Shown: positions 1-8,653 of the stretch, one piece after another
How positions within the stretch are numbered: the stretch's first letter is position 1
How the letters are laid out: the number at the start of each line of letters is the position of its first letter
Assembly (NCBI RefSeq): GCF_025628965.1
Contig: NZ_JAOTEN010000001.1
Location: forward strand, 868,001 to 932,000
Length of the DNA: 64,000 nucleotides
Direction: 5' to 3'
From: Chryseobacterium gilvum
Lineage (GTDB): Bacteria; Bacteroidota; Bacteroidia; Flavobacteriales; Weeksellaceae
Program-made: the position numbers and the translations under genes
The notes under the pieces: model-generated
Seen by the model: only the letters and a program-made list of their open reading frames with translations
Database searches by the model: none
Told to the model about the DNA's origin: nothing

Positions 1-343
1 CGCTCGTAATCAATCGGTTGATATCAATTGGCTTAGAAATAAAATCGTATGCTCCGTCTCGCAGACAGGCCACTGCAGAATCAATATCCGCGTGCCCGGA
101 AATCATGATGAACGTAGATTCAGGCTTTAAGGCCAGACTTTGTTTCAACAGCTCGGTTCCGGAAAGCTTTGGCATTTTGATGTCTGAAATAATTAAAGCA
201 AAGTCTTCTTTTTCAATCAGTTTATAACCTTCCAGGCCATCATCGGCAATTACAAATTCATAATCTGAAAGTTCATCCGAAAGAATACTGTGAAGTACTC
301 CGGAGATTGCTTTTTCGTCTTCAACGATAAGGATTTTTTGCAT
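1..343 (-). CDS. Response regulator, N-terminal part (cut by window edge)
   Basis: The first 114 codons of a response regulator run off the left edge of the window. The receiver domain is complete enough to judge: the acidic pair E8-D9, phospho-acceptor D54 in SDIKMPKLSG, the switch Ser82 (MISGHAD) and Lys104 in FISKP. This receiver type often precedes a sigma-54 AAA+ domain (NtrC class), but the output domain lies outside the window, so the output is not known. The start is the ATG at 343. A TAAATTTG box ends 5 nt before it, so the gene probably has its own promoter and almost no leader. It lies 52 bp downstream of yggS on the same strand. Confidence 0.9.
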   Translation of the reverse strand, partial: MQKILIVEDEKAISGVLHSILSDELSDYEFVIADDGLEGYKLIEKEDFALIISDIKMPKLSGTELLKQSLALKPESTFIMISGHADIDSAVACLRDGAYDFISKPIDINRLITS

Positions 344-348
344 AGTTG

Positions 349-356
349 CAAATTTA
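349..356 (-). promoter_or_regulatory. -7 promoter box of the response regulator gene
   Basis: TAAATTTG on the minus strand matches the Bacteroidetes TAnnTTTG element exactly. Only five bases separate it from the ATG, so the transcript would start at or beside the start codon. A TTG lies 23 nt upstream (380-382), at the long end of the usual spacing. Confidence 0.55.
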
Positions 357-395
357 GGTAATTTTTGCTTCATTTGCATCAAAAACCATTCCTAA

Positions 396-1061
396 TTACG
401 GTATTTTTGAATAATCCCGGTGTCCGAAAATCGCCGAACCTACCCGGACAGAATTGGCGCCACATTCTATGGCAACCGGAAAATCATCACTCATTCCCAT
501 TGATAATGTGGTAAGCTTCCGAATTGTATTTAAATCATCAAAAAGATTTTTTAAAACTAAAAATTCTCTTCTAACCTGGCTTTTGTCATCTGTAAAAGTG
601 GCCATTCCCATCAATCCGGTGATTTCAATATTAGGAAATTCATCTGATGTGTATTTTAAAAATAAAGCTTTCGCCTCATCTGCACGCAAACCGAATTTAC
701 TGTCTTCCTCAGCGATTTTTACCTGCAACAGAACTTTTATTTTACGGCTGTGTTTTTGGGCTTCTTTATTGATTTCCGATAATAATTTTTCAGAATCTAC
801 ACTTTGTATTGTATCGATAAACGCTGCAATATATTTTACTTTATTGGTTTGTAAATGGCCGATCAGATGCCACTGAATGTTTTTGGGCAGAAGCGCTTGT
901 TTTTCAGTTAATTCCTGAACTTTATTTTCTCCAAAAACTCTTTGCCCAAGTTCATAGACTTCCTGAATGGCTGAAACCGGATGCGTTTTCGAGACCGCTA
1001 CCAACTCTACATGAGAAGGAAGCTGGCTTTTTATATGATGGTAATTTTCATGAATGCTCAT
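396..1061 (-). CDS. yggS: YggS/PLPBP family pyridoxal phosphate homeostasis protein
   Basis: A 221-residue single-domain protein of the alanine-racemase-like TIM-barrel fold, the usual size for this family. Lys25 in VAVSKTHP is the expected PLP Schiff-base lysine. Other family signatures are FGENKVQE, WHLIGHLQTNK, LLQVK, GLMGMAT and, near the end, LSMGMSDDF and VRVGSAIFG. The family buffers cellular PLP and affects amino-acid and keto-acid balance rather than catalysing a known turnover reaction. The start ATG is preceded by GAAATTTG ending five bases upstream, a near match to the promoter -7 box. It reads toward the response regulator gene. Confidence 0.95.
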   Translation of the reverse strand: MSIHENYHHIKSQLPSHVELVAVSKTHPVSAIQEVYELGQRVFGENKVQELTEKQALLPKNIQWHLIGHLQTNKVKYIAAFIDTIQSVDSEKLLSEINKEAQKHSRKIKVLLQVKIAEEDSKFGLRADEAKALFLKYTSDEFPNIEITGLMGMATFTDDKSQVRREFLVLKNLFDDLNTIRKLTTLSMGMSDDFPVAIECGANSVRVGSAIFGHRDYSKIP

Positions 1062-1237
1062 ACTTGCAAATTTCTGAAATTTGAATATAAAAAACGAATG
1101 TTCCTTTAAAAGTTTATCAATTTAAAAAAAGCGGGCTTTTCATTACCTAAAAAAGGTATTACGGCAATTAGCATAAATACATTCTGAATTCCACGGGCAT
1201 AGTTATTGTAGAATATTCATCACCAAAAAATAATAAT

Positions 1238-1717
1238 ATGGAAAATGATAAAACCGTAACAGTACTGAATGACCTGTTGCAAATCACCAATGACAGAATC
1301 GCGGGATTTGAAAAAGTGGAAGGGAAAATCTGGGAAAAATATCCTGAAATTAAAAAAGAATATGAACGCATGATTTCTCAGTCTAAGCTGATGAAAGTAG
1401 AGCTTATAGATTTAATTAATATGCATGGCGGAAATCCTAATGATACGCCAACTGTTGCAGGCTCTTTACACAGAACCTGGATTGATGTAAAAAATTCTTT
1501 TACGCTCGGAAATATTGAAGAATCAACTCTGGAAAATGTAGTATTCGGTGAAAAAGCAGCGATGGAAGCCTATCAAAAAGCCTTAGATGATGGGAATCTT
1601 TCTCCGGACTGCCATAAAATTATTTCTGATCAGCTGAACAGTTTAACGATCTCTTATAATCAGTTTAAAAATATATCCGAATATAAAAAGGATGGAGATG
1701 AGGGAGCTCCTCTTTAG
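1238..1717 (+). CDS. DUF2383 / PA2169-family four-helix-bundle protein
   Basis: A 159-residue, all-helical, charged protein without a signal peptide. Its order of features (TVLNDLLQITNDRIAGFEKV near the N-terminus, KVELIDLI in the middle, then a helix around GEKAAMEAYQKAL) fits the ferritin-like DUF2383 family. Members are often stress-associated, but no reaction is known. The ATG at 1238 is the only good start. The gene stands alone, between divergent yggS and a convergent deacetylase gene, and ends at a shared terminator hairpin. The family call is from recognition and the role is unknown. Confidence 0.8.
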   Translation: MENDKTVTVLNDLLQITNDRIAGFEKVEGKIWEKYPEIKKEYERMISQSKLMKVELIDLINMHGGNPNDTPTVAGSLHRTWIDVKNSFTLGNIEESTLENVVFGEKAAMEAYQKALDDGNLSPDCHKIISDQLNSLTISYNQFKNISEYKKDGDEGAPL

Positions 1718-1725
1718 ATACAGAT

Positions 1726-1784
1726 AAAAAGACTTCAACTTACATAATTAATCCCAAAATTAAACCTTTAAGTTGAAGTCTTTT
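1726..1784. terminator. Bidirectional terminator between DUF2383 gene and deacetylase gene
   Basis: The arms AAAAGACTTCAACTTA (1727-1742) and TAAGTTGAAGTCTTTT (1769-1784) are exact complements around a 26-nt AT-rich loop. The A-rich start and T-rich end let it act in both directions. It lies between two convergent genes and touches the stop of the minus-strand one. Confidence 0.75.
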
Positions 1785-1786
1785 AA

Positions 1787-2647
1787 TTAATTCATTATCT
1801 CATTTACAGTAGGATATTCTGATATTTTCTTAAAAATAAACCGGTTTGTCTTCTGCAGTTTTTCAATAAATAGGCTAAGTTCATTGCTGGAACGCTCATC
1901 CGCTAAATATTGATCGTGTGTAAGAAAAACCAGATGCCTTGATGTTTTTTCGAGATCATTAAAAAATATGCTGTCCACCTTTTTAAGCATCGCCTGATGA
2001 TTTCCTTTCAGATCCATGTTATCTGTAGGTTTCCACTCAAGATCCCAACCCACGACTTGGTATCCTGCACTTTGTAATTGATTTGCAGCATCTGCTGAAG
2101 CTTTGATGTCAGTACTTGTTATTTGGTGAAGCCTCCAGATATTTCTTCCGGGTGTTCTTGCTATTTTGTCTTTAAGTTTCAGGCTGTCTTCCGCCATATC
2201 AAAATCATGAATAACCATTGCCGGGTTTTTATAAAAGTCCGTGTATTTGTTATGAGCATGAGTATAGCTGTGATTGGCTAATTCTATAAGATTGTCATTT
2301 CTAAGCAGTTCCAGATCATCCCGCTGTTTTTTACTTCCATACGCATGTTGACCAACGATGAATGCCGTCGCACAAACATTTCTTTGGTGCAGTATTTTCA
2401 AGAGGTTTTCAGTGCCACGATTGGGGCCGTCATCGAATGTAAGATAAATAACTCTTTTTCCGGAAATATTTTCATGGGTTTGTAAAACTTGCTTTGCGAC
2501 GGGGGGAACTTTTAAGATTATCTTTTCAGAAGAGTTCCCGTTTGTTTTCTGATTACATCCTGTAAAGAGAAATGATGTTGTGCCGATCACAGCAAACACC
2601 CCTAGAAAAGCTGTATATACAGACTTTCCCGCAAAAGTTTTTTTCAT
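1787..2647 (-). CDS. Polysaccharide deacetylase (NodB-type) lipoprotein
   Basis: A 286-residue protein with a hydrophobic leader ending in a lipobox (FTGC, Cys31), so it is probably membrane-anchored in the periplasm or outer membrane. The NodB domain starts near residue 65 with YLTFDDGP, giving the catalytic and metal aspartates D72/D73. His126 and His130 in NHSYTH complete the metal site. Family 4 carbohydrate esterases remove N- or O-acetyl groups from peptidoglycan, chitin or exopolysaccharide; the substrate here cannot be told from sequence. It is monocistronic, with its own -7 box upstream and a shared terminator downstream. Confidence 0.9.
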   Translation of the reverse strand: MKKTFAGKSVYTAFLGVFAVIGTTSFLFTGCNQKTNGNSSEKIILKVPPVAKQVLQTHENISGKRVIYLTFDDGPNRGTENLLKILHQRNVCATAFIVGQHAYGSKKQRDDLELLRNDNLIELANHSYTHAHNKYTDFYKNPAMVIHDFDMAEDSLKLKDKIARTPGRNIWRLHQITSTDIKASADAANQLQSAGYQVVGWDLEWKPTDNMDLKGNHQAMLKKVDSIFFNDLEKTSRHLVFLTHDQYLADERSSNELSLFIEKLQKTNRFIFKKISEYPTVNEIMN

Positions 2648-2694
2648 AAAAATGAGGTGGAATTAAATGTTAAAAAATGTTAAATTCTAATTTT

Positions 2695-2702
2695 CAAAAG
2701 TA
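2695..2702 (-). promoter_or_regulatory. -7 promoter box of the deacetylase gene
   Basis: TACTTTTG on the minus strand is an exact TAnnTTTG match, 47 nt before the ATG at 2647. No clear TTG was found at the -33 position. Confidence 0.4.
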
Positions 2703-2725
2703 ACAAATTCCAAGCCAATTTGCAT

Positions 2726-3472
2726 CTACTTCGTAAGATTATTTTCTGATATATTTTTTAAATATAATCCGTTTTTAATCGCTGCAGTACCCCAAGTATT
2801 ATTAAAGAAAACAAATGCTGTTTTTTTCTTTGAGCTTTCAATTTTATCTGACAAGTTTATTAAGAATTCTTCACTGTATTCAGATTTATAGAGTACCGGT
2901 TTTCCGTGAAGCCTGTAATATAAGATTTCAGGATGCTGATCAATAACATCTTCGGGCAGATTACCCGGAAAGCTCACTCCTGAAAAAACGATATGATGTT
3001 CTTTTAATACCGTATATATTTCATTATTCCACCAGGATTCGTGGCGGAATTCGATGACATTTACATAATTGAAATCAATATTTTTAAGGATTAGATCAAT
3101 ATTTTCCGGCGTATTTTTAAATGATGGCGGAAACTGATATAAAAACCCTGCAAGCTTTTTTTCTAAATGAGAATGGATGTGTACACAGAATTCTGAGATT
3201 TCCTCTTTGCAATCTTTCAGGCGCTTTTCGTGCGAAATGGTTTTCGGGATTTTAATAAAGAATTTGAAATCATCAGGCGTTTCATCCACCCATTTCAACA
3301 ATGTTTTAGCAGTAGGTTTTCTGTAAAATGTAGAATTAATCTCAACCGAGTTGAACTCCTGAGAATATAAGGTAAGAAAATCTTTACTTTTCGCATCTTC
3401 AGGATACAATGATCCCTTCCAGTCGTTGTTGTAAAAACCTGAGCATCCGATATAAAGATTTTCTTTTTTCAT
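2726..3472 (-). CDS. DUF72 domain protein
   Basis: A 248-residue cytosolic protein of the DUF72 (YecE-like) TIM-barrel family. Recognisable segments are YIGCSGFYNNDWKGSLYPED at the start, FNSVEINSTFYRKP, KFFIKIPKTISHEKRL, FLYQFPPSFK, VIEFRHESWW, YYRLHGKP and VFFNNTWGTAAIKNGLYL near the end. No enzymatic activity is established for the family. The start ATG at 3472 lies only four bases after the stop of the copper-type ATPase gene, so the two are probably cotranscribed. The functional link to metal transport is unclear. Confidence 0.9.
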   Translation of the reverse strand: MKKENLYIGCSGFYNNDWKGSLYPEDAKSKDFLTLYSQEFNSVEINSTFYRKPTAKTLLKWVDETPDDFKFFIKIPKTISHEKRLKDCKEEISEFCVHIHSHLEKKLAGFLYQFPPSFKNTPENIDLILKNIDFNYVNVIEFRHESWWNNEIYTVLKEHHIVFSGVSFPGNLPEDVIDQHPEILYYRLHGKPVLYKSEYSEEFLINLSDKIESSKKKTAFVFFNNTWGTAAIKNGLYLKNISENNLTK

Positions 3473-3476
3473 AATT

Positions 3477-6314
3477 TTATTTTATATTTAAATCTACCGT
3501 GTTCAATCGTAATGAATTCAGAATTACCGACAATGAACTGAAACTCATCGCTGCTGCCGCAATCATCGGAGACAGGAGAATTCCAAAAAACGGATACAAT
3601 AATCCTGCCGCGAGCGGAATTCCCAGAACATTATAAATAAAAGCAAAAAACAGATTTTCTTTAATATTCTTTAAAAGTTTCTCACTTAATAATTTTGCTT
3701 TTGCAACCCCTAAAAGATCTCCTTTCAATAAGGTAATTTCAGCACTTTCGATGGCGATATCAGTTCCGGTTCCCATTGCAATGCCAATATTGGCTTGTGC
3801 TAAAGCAGGAGAGTCATTGATTCCGTCGCCGGTCATCGCGACGATTTTTCCTTGCTGCTGAAGCCTTTTGACTTCATTTAATTTGTCCTCGGGAAGACAA
3901 TTTGCTTTGAAATGCTGAATGCCAAGTGCGTCTGCAACTGCTTTTGCAGTGTGCTCATTGTCGCCGGTCATCATGATGATATCAATACCTTCATCAATCA
4001 ACTGCTGAACGGCTTTTTTAGAACTTTCTTTAATCTGATCGGTAAAACTGATAAAGCCTAAAACTTCATCATCCTGAGCAACATAGGAAATGGTATGGGC
4101 TTTTGACTGAATTTCTAAAGCTTTTTGTCTTACTTGTTCCGGAATTAAAATTTGATTTGAAATCAACAGACTTTCATTTCCAAGATAAATTGTTTTTCCG
4201 TTGATAATTCCTGTTACGCCTTTCCCTGAAATATTTTCAAACTGAGTTATTTTTTCAGAGGAAATATCTTTATCTTTTGCTTTTTTAATAACAGCATTTG
4301 ACAGGGGATGTTCTGAATCCAGATTGAGCGAATAGGCTAATTTTAAAATTAAATTTTCTTCATTATTCATCGTTTCGATATGTTGCACAGATGGTTTTCC
4401 TTCGGTCAAAGTTCCTGTTTTATCCGTTATGAGAACGTTGACCTTATTCATTTGTTCTAATGCGTCGGCATTTTTAATCAGGATTCCGTTTTTTGCCCCT
4501 TTTCCGATTCCTACCATCAAAGACATTGGTGTTGCCAAACCTAAAGCACACGGACAAGCCACTATTAAAACCGCAACAGCATTCACAAAAGCAAACAGGA
4601 TTTTCTGGTTTTCGGGGCCAAAAATCTGCCATAAAATGAAAGTCAGAACAGCAATCAGAATAACAGCCGGGACAAAAATTTTAGCCATTTTATCCGTCAG
4701 TTTCTGAATCGGAGCTTTGCTTCGGCTGGCCTCATTGACCATTTTTATAATTTTGGAAAGCAATGTTTCATCACCAACTTTTTCAGCTTTCATCATGAAA
4801 ACCCGGTTTCCGTTGATGGTTCCGGATGTGACTTTATCATTCACATTCTTCTCTACAGGGACAGGTTCTCCCGTAATCATGCTTTCATCAACTACAGAAC
4901 TTCCTTCTGTTATTGTTCCGTCAACAGGAATTTTTTCACCTGGTTTTACTTTTAATAAGTCTCCGATCTTAACTTGTGAAAGAAGAACCTTTTTTTCCAC
5001 GCCGTTAATGATCAGATTCGCTTCATCGGGCGAAAGGTTCATTAATGCTCTGATCGCATTTCCTGTCTTTTTATGTGCAGCAGCTTCCATGAGCTGTCCT
5101 AAAATCACAAGCGTTAAAATCACGCAGACTGCTTCAAAATAGAGTGGTGCCTCATGGTGACCGCTGCGAATCTCATGCGGAATAAGATCCGGAAAAATCA
5201 GTGCCACAATACTGAAAATAAATGCAGCGAAAACGCCCAAAACAATTAAGCTGAACATATTTAAATTCCATGTTTTGAACGAGATCCAGCCTCTTTTCAT
5301 CAAAAACCAACCGGAATACAACAGAACAGGAAGTGTTAAAACCAGTTCAATAATGCCCTGAATCTGATGGGAAAACGGAAAATTCACCAACATGCCTCCC
5401 ATGGAAAGAATAAAAACAGGAATGGTAAATGCGAGTGAAATAAGGAATTTTAGTTTTAAAATGTGGTAAGTTTCATCTTCTTCATGATCATCTTTTTCAG
5501 GCATTCTCACGAGATCCATTCCACAGATCGGGCAATCTCCCGGCTCGTTACGGATGATTTCCGGATGCATCGGACAAGTGTATTTTGCGATTTTCTTTTC
5601 GGGGTGTTTTACCAGATCCATTCCGCAGACTGGACAGCCAACATTGCTGTCATACGTTTTGTCTCCTTCACAAAACATTGGACAGTAATACTTTCCCGCC
5701 ATTTCATCTGTTACTTTCGGAGCTTCATAATGATGCGGATGAGAATGATCGTGTGAATGAGCAGTTGAATTTTTTACCAAATCTTCTGTAATCTCTTCCA
5801 GATGCATATGACAAACCGGGCAATCGACTTTTTCATTATAGATTACATCACCCTCACAGAACATTGGACAGTAATATTTTCCGATATTATCTTTAAAATT
5901 TTCAGGAAGATTGGTTGAAGAAAAAGTGGGTTTAAAATTTGGATCTTTGGCAAGTTTTTCCTCAATAGGAACTAAAAACATATTGCAAACCGGGCATCTT
6001 TTCCCCTGCTGGAAGTATACTTTATCACCCTCACATTCCATCGGGCAATAATAAACGGAAGATGGTGAAATTCTGTCTTGTGGCTTAATAAAAGTTTTCT
6101 CGGCATTATCAGGATCTTCGAGCTGATAATTTCCAATTTCTGCTAAAGCTTGGTTTAAAACTGCAATATCGATAGACTGTTCGGAAGTTATTGTTGCCGA
6201 ATCATTTTCAAGGTCAATTTCGGCATTAATCCCTTTAAGAGTATTGAGCTTTTCTGAAATTTTTTTCTGACAGCCGGAGCAGGTCATTCCCAGAATTGTA
6301 TAATGTTTTTGCAT
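3477..6314 (-). CDS. copA: Heavy-metal (copper-type) P1B ATPase with four extra Cys-rich modules
   Basis: A 945-residue inner-membrane exporter. Residues 1-70 form an HMA domain with MTCSGC (Cys12, Cys15). Four cysteine modules follow at about 88-116, 147-174, 208-236 and 244-272. Each has the pattern YxCPMxC or YTCPMHP, then CPxCxM, as in the heavy-metal-binding domain of Cu/Ag ATPases and CusB proteins. A His-rich stretch lies at about 186-195. The core has eight predicted membrane spans, the transport motif CPC near residue 585, DKTGT near 630, the HP motif (SEHP) and [11 protein letters not shown] favours Cu(I)/Ag(I) export. Most family members have one or two such modules, so four is notable. 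DUF72 follows after four bases. An HMA-AraC regulator lies upstream. Confidence 0.93.
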   Translation of the reverse strand: MQKHYTILGMTCSGCQKKISEKLNTLKGINAEIDLENDSATITSEQSIDIAVLNQALAEIGNYQLEDPDNAEKTFIKPQDRISPSSVYYCPMECEGDKVYFQQGKRCPVCNMFLVPIEEKLAKDPNFKPTFSSTNLPENFKDNIGKYYCPMFCEGDVIYNEKVDCPVCHMHLEEITEDLVKNSTAHSHDHSHPHHYEAPKVTDEMAGKYYCPMFCEGDKTYDSNVGCPVCGMDLVKHPEKKIAKYTCPMHPEIIRNEPGDCPICGMDLVRMPEKDDHEEDETYHILKLKFLISLAFTIPVFILSMGGMLVNFPFSHQIQGIIELVLTLPVLLYSGWFLMKRGWISFKTWNLNMFSLIVLGVFAAFIFSIVALIFPDLIPHEIRSGHHEAPLYFEAVCVILTLVILGQLMEAAAHKKTGNAIRALMNLSPDEANLIINGVEKKVLLSQVKIGDLLKVKPGEKIPVDGTITEGSSVVDESMITGEPVPVEKNVNDKVTSGTINGNRVFMMKAEKVGDETLLSKIIKMVNEASRSKAPIQKLTDKMAKIFVPAVILIAVLTFILWQIFGPENQKILFAFVNAVAVLIVACPCALGLATPMSLMVGIGKGAKNGILIKNADALEQMNKVNVLITDKTGTLTEGKPSVQHIETMNNEENLILKLAYSLNLDSEHPLSNAVIKKAKDKDISSEKITQFENISGKGVTGIINGKTIYLGNESLLISNQILIPEQVRQKALEIQSKAHTISYVAQDDEVLGFISFTDQIKESSKKAVQQLIDEGIDIIMMTGDNEHTAKAVADALGIQHFKANCLPEDKLNEVKRLQQQGKIVAMTGDGINDSPALAQANIGIAMGTGTDIAIESAEITLLKGDLLGVAKAKLLSEKLLKNIKENLFFAFIYNVLGIPLAAGLLYPFFGILLSPMIAAAAMSFSSLSVILNSLRLNTVDLNIK

Positions 6315-6467
6315 GATCCTTTAATTATACTGCAAATTTCCAAAAATGAATCTGGAATGCTGTTATAGATTTAAGGATAATGTTTACAGAATTTTGTTTG
6401 AGTTTTTTAAAGGGGGCGTTGAAGCGTATTGGAGTTTGAAATTGATGATATTAAAACCCTAAAATCT

Positions 6468-7028
6468 TCAAACAAGATCTAAGGGTTTTCTGATGTGAAT
6501 TTTCAGTTTTTTAAATTCAGTAGGAGTGAAGCCCGTACTGTTCCGGAATTGTGATGATAAATGCTGAACACTTTTGTAGCCTAATTTTCCTGCAATTTCG
6601 GTTAAAGTAAATTCATTATACAAAAGAAGCTCTTTTACTTTTTCAATTTTTTGAAGGATAAAGAACTGTTCTAATGTGGTGTTTTCGTTTTGTGAAAATG
6701 CTTTTGAAAGCGCACTGTATTCTTTGTGAAGCTTTGCGCTTAAAAATTCAGACAGAATGAAATTCTCATCAACATCAAGATCGCTGATTTTTATTATAAT
6801 CAGGTTTTTAATTTTTTCAATGAGTTGATGTGCAGAATCTTTTATTCTTTCAAACCCTGTTTCCAACAATTTTTTTTCAATGGAATGTAAATCTTCTTCC
6901 GAAATTTCAAATTCAGTTTCCACTTCGCCAAGGCTGAGTGATTTAATTTTGATCTTAAACTCGTTAAAAATACTTTCTACGGCGGTAATACATCTTCCGC
7001 AAACCATATTTTTGATGAAAATTTTCAT
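6468..7028 (-). CDS. AraC-family regulator with N-terminal HMA-like CxxC domain
   Basis: A 186-residue protein. The first 60 or so residues look like a heavy-metal-associated fold: MKIFIKNMVCGRC with Cys10/Cys13, then beta-alpha-beta spacing ending in KKLLETGF. The C-terminal part (about 125-180) is an AraC HTH pair, with ITEIAGKLGY-like first helix-turn-helix and SSQFRNSTGFTPTEFKK. I infer a metal-responsive regulator, probably of the adjacent ATPase gene 154 bp downstream on the same strand. Its ATG overlaps the stop of the thioesterase gene (ATGA), so the two are translationally coupled. The metal sensed is not proven, and an HMA fold could also mediate partner binding. Confidence 0.82.
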   Translation of the reverse strand: MKIFIKNMVCGRCITAVESIFNEFKIKIKSLSLGEVETEFEISEEDLHSIEKKLLETGFERIKDSAHQLIEKIKNLIIIKISDLDVDENFILSEFLSAKLHKEYSALSKAFSQNENTTLEQFFILQKIEKVKELLLYNEFTLTEIAGKLGYKSVQHLSSQFRNSTGFTPTEFKKLKIHIRKPLDLV

Positions 7029-7420
7029 AATTGACTGTTAAGTCTGTCTTTTACAAATTCTACCTGGGTTTTCCCGTGAGGAACCGGGTTTCCGTTTTCA
7101 TCCAAATTCACCATTACAATCTTATCAACTGTAATGATGGTTTGGTGGGTCATTTTATTTCTTACATCGCATTTTAAAGTGAGCGAAGTAGAACCAAAAG
7201 CAGAAACTTCGATTCCGATCTCGATGATATCTCCCTGTTTTGCAGAACTTACAAAATTAATCTCGGAAATAAATTTGGTGACTACTTTTTTGTTTTCCAG
7301 TTGGATAACAGCATATAATGCGGCTTCCTCATCAATCCATTGCAACAGTTTTCCTCCGAACAGGGATTGATTTGGATTTAGATCTTCAGGTTTTACCCAT
7401 TTTCTGGTATGATAATTCAT
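7025..7420 (-). CDS. Acyl-CoA thioesterase (hotdog fold)
   Basis: A 131-residue single hotdog domain of the YciA/BFIT-like acyl-CoA thioesterase family. The motif NPNQSLFGGKLLQWIDEEAALYA contains the expected active-site Asp/Glu on the central helix, followed by KFISEINFVSSAKQGDIIEIG and TIITVDKIVMVNLDENG. It would hydrolyse acyl-CoA to free acid and CoA in the cytosol; chain length is unknown. The gene begins just downstream of an exact TAAATTTG box. It overlaps the AraC regulator gene by 4 bp, so they share an mRNA, although the functional link is not obvious. Confidence 0.88.
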   Translation of the reverse strand: MNYHTRKWVKPEDLNPNQSLFGGKLLQWIDEEAALYAVIQLENKKVVTKFISEINFVSSAKQGDIIEIGIEVSAFGSTSLTLKCDVRNKMTHQTIITVDKIVMVNLDENGNPVPHGKTQVEFVKDRLNSQL

Positions 7421-7438
7421 TGTTTTAAAATTTCAGGA

Positions 7439-7446
7439 CAAATTTA
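7439..7446 (-). promoter_or_regulatory. -7 promoter box for thioesterase-araC operon
   Basis: TAAATTTG on the minus strand, 18 bases before the thioesterase ATG at 7420, is an exact TAnnTTTG match. Confidence 0.5.
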
Positions 7447-7514
7447 ACCTTAAAATGCAGGATGATCAAGGGAATATGATTTTCAAATCTGAACCGCTCG
7501 ATTTATTTTCTCAA

Positions 7515-7928
7515 TCACATTCTTTTCGACCGCATGGCTTTTACTTTTTGTATTGAATTGTCTTTAATGAAATTTTGATATTCAATACTTTCAACAGGAT
7601 AAATGGCAATCTTTCCTTTTTCATTATGGTGAATACCGAAACCGTATCTTTTTGCTAACGGCGATGAACGTAAACAAGGTTGGCCTTTTGAGAAAAAAGT
7701 CTCCCTTGTTTCACCTTTTTTTTGCTCAGGTATTGCATTTTTTATACAATACCATTCAAATAGAATGTCATCTGATGTGTATTGATAAGGATTTTCAATA
7801 ATTTTCTCAAATTGTAACTGTGCGGTTGTTTTTTCTTTTTTTTCCGGCGGAATCTGTGCTTTGTCAACCGGGCAGTCTTCTGAAATTTCGATGAATGTAT
7901 TGATATAATTGGTCGTGTGAGTTTTCAT
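7515..7928 (-). CDS. DUF6157-like hypothetical protein
   Basis: A 137-residue soluble protein. The N-terminus HTTNYINTFIEISEDCPVD, the central FEKIIENPYQYTSDDILFEWY and the end YGFGIHHNEKGKIAIYP with a basic tail recall the small DUF6157 family, which has no known function. There is no signal peptide and no recognisable catalytic motif. The gene stands alone on the minus strand. The name is from memory of the family pattern and should be taken as moderate. Confidence 0.7.
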   Translation of the reverse strand: MKTHTTNYINTFIEISEDCPVDKAQIPPEKKEKTTAQLQFEKIIENPYQYTSDDILFEWYCIKNAIPEQKKGETRETFFSKGQPCLRSSPLAKRYGFGIHHNEKGKIAIYPVESIEYQNFIKDNSIQKVKAMRSKRM

Positions 7929-8103
7929 GATAATTGACTAATTTCTATCTGCAATTTAAAAATATTTCTTTAAAATAAATATATTATTTGCTGTTAATAT
8001 GTGTTATAAGTAATTGATTTACATGTTTTTATGCTCTTGTTAGCTGATGAGTTTTATATTATGTTAAAATAATTATAAAAATGTTTTGATTTGTACATTT
8101 TAA

Positions 8104-8129
8104 TTGTATCTTGCAAGCGTTTATATTTG
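8104..8129 (+). promoter_or_regulatory. Probable promoter of the RRM protein gene
   Basis: An exact -7 box TATATTTG is at 8122-8129, with TTG at 8104-8106 (spacing 15). A weaker alternative is TTG at 8086-8088 with TATCTTG at 8107-8113 (spacing 18). Either gives a leader of about 75-95 nt that is extremely AT-rich, in the otherwise empty 7929-8207 gap. Confidence 0.4.
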
Positions 8130-8207
8130 GAATCAATATTATGTTCATTATTATGTTGTTTTTCTTATATACCAAAATTTATATTAATTTTTAATTTTTT
8201 TTTTAAA

Positions 8208-8591
8208 ATGAACATTTTTGTTTCAAACATCAATTACGCAACTAAAGAATATGAGTTGCACGATTTATTCGCAGAATTTGGCGATGTATCATCTGCTAAA
8301 ATTGTTACAGACAGAGAAACTGGTCGTTCTAGAGGTTTCGGTTTCGTAGAAATGGGAGACGAAGAAGGAGCTCAAGCAATTGAGGCTCTTAACCAAAAAG
8401 AACTTAACGGTAAAATTCTTAACGTGTCTGAGGCTAAGCCAAGAGAAGAAAAACCAAGAAGAAGCTTTGATAATAACAGAAGCGGAGGTGGAAGTTATGG
8501 TAACAACCGTAGTGGTGGAGGTAACAGCGGTGGCGGTTACGGAAACAACAACAACCGTGGAGGTAACGGAGGCGGCGGAAGTCGTTGGTAA
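8208..8591 (+). CDS. Glycine-rich RNA-binding protein (RRM domain)
   Basis: A 127-residue protein. Residues 1-78 are one RNA-recognition motif with both RNP signatures: IFVSNI (RNP2) and RGFGFVEM (RNP1). Residues from about 80 are a low-complexity tail of Arg, Gly, Asn and Ser repeats (NNRSGGG, GGYGNNNN, GGGGSRW). Such cold-shock-like RNA chaperones are common in Bacteroidetes and cyanobacteria. I chose the ATG at 8208 because the RRM starts there; the open frame further upstream is only an AT-rich leader read through. Codon use is that of a well-expressed gene, and a strong terminator follows directly. Confidence 0.93.
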   Translation: MNIFVSNINYATKEYELHDLFAEFGDVSSAKIVTDRETGRSRGFGFVEMGDEEGAQAIEALNQKELNGKILNVSEAKPREEKPRRSFDNNRSGGGSYGNNRSGGGNSGGGYGNNNNRGGNGGGGSRW

Positions 8592-8598
8592 AAAACAG

Positions 8599-8622
8599 AA
8601 GCGGCTTTTAGCCGCTTTTTTT
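8599..8622 (+). terminator. Intrinsic terminator of the RRM protein gene
   Basis: Stem AAGCGGC / GCCGCTT (8599-8605, 8611-8617), five-base loop, then a run of T. It starts eight bases after the stop codon. Confidence 0.85.
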
Positions 8623-8653
8623 ATGTCTTCGTTTTAAAGTAAAAAAAATAGTA

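Noticed and set aside
454..876. Long open frame antisense to yggS
   Set aside because: It is the mirror of a well-supported gene with no motif or plausible start context. The same applies to the antisense frames over the copper ATPase, hppA and ftsK.
8091..8207. Longer open frame upstream of the RRM protein
   Set aside because: The extra residues are a translation of an AT-rich leader with a promoter box inside; the RRM starts cleanly at the ATG at 8208.
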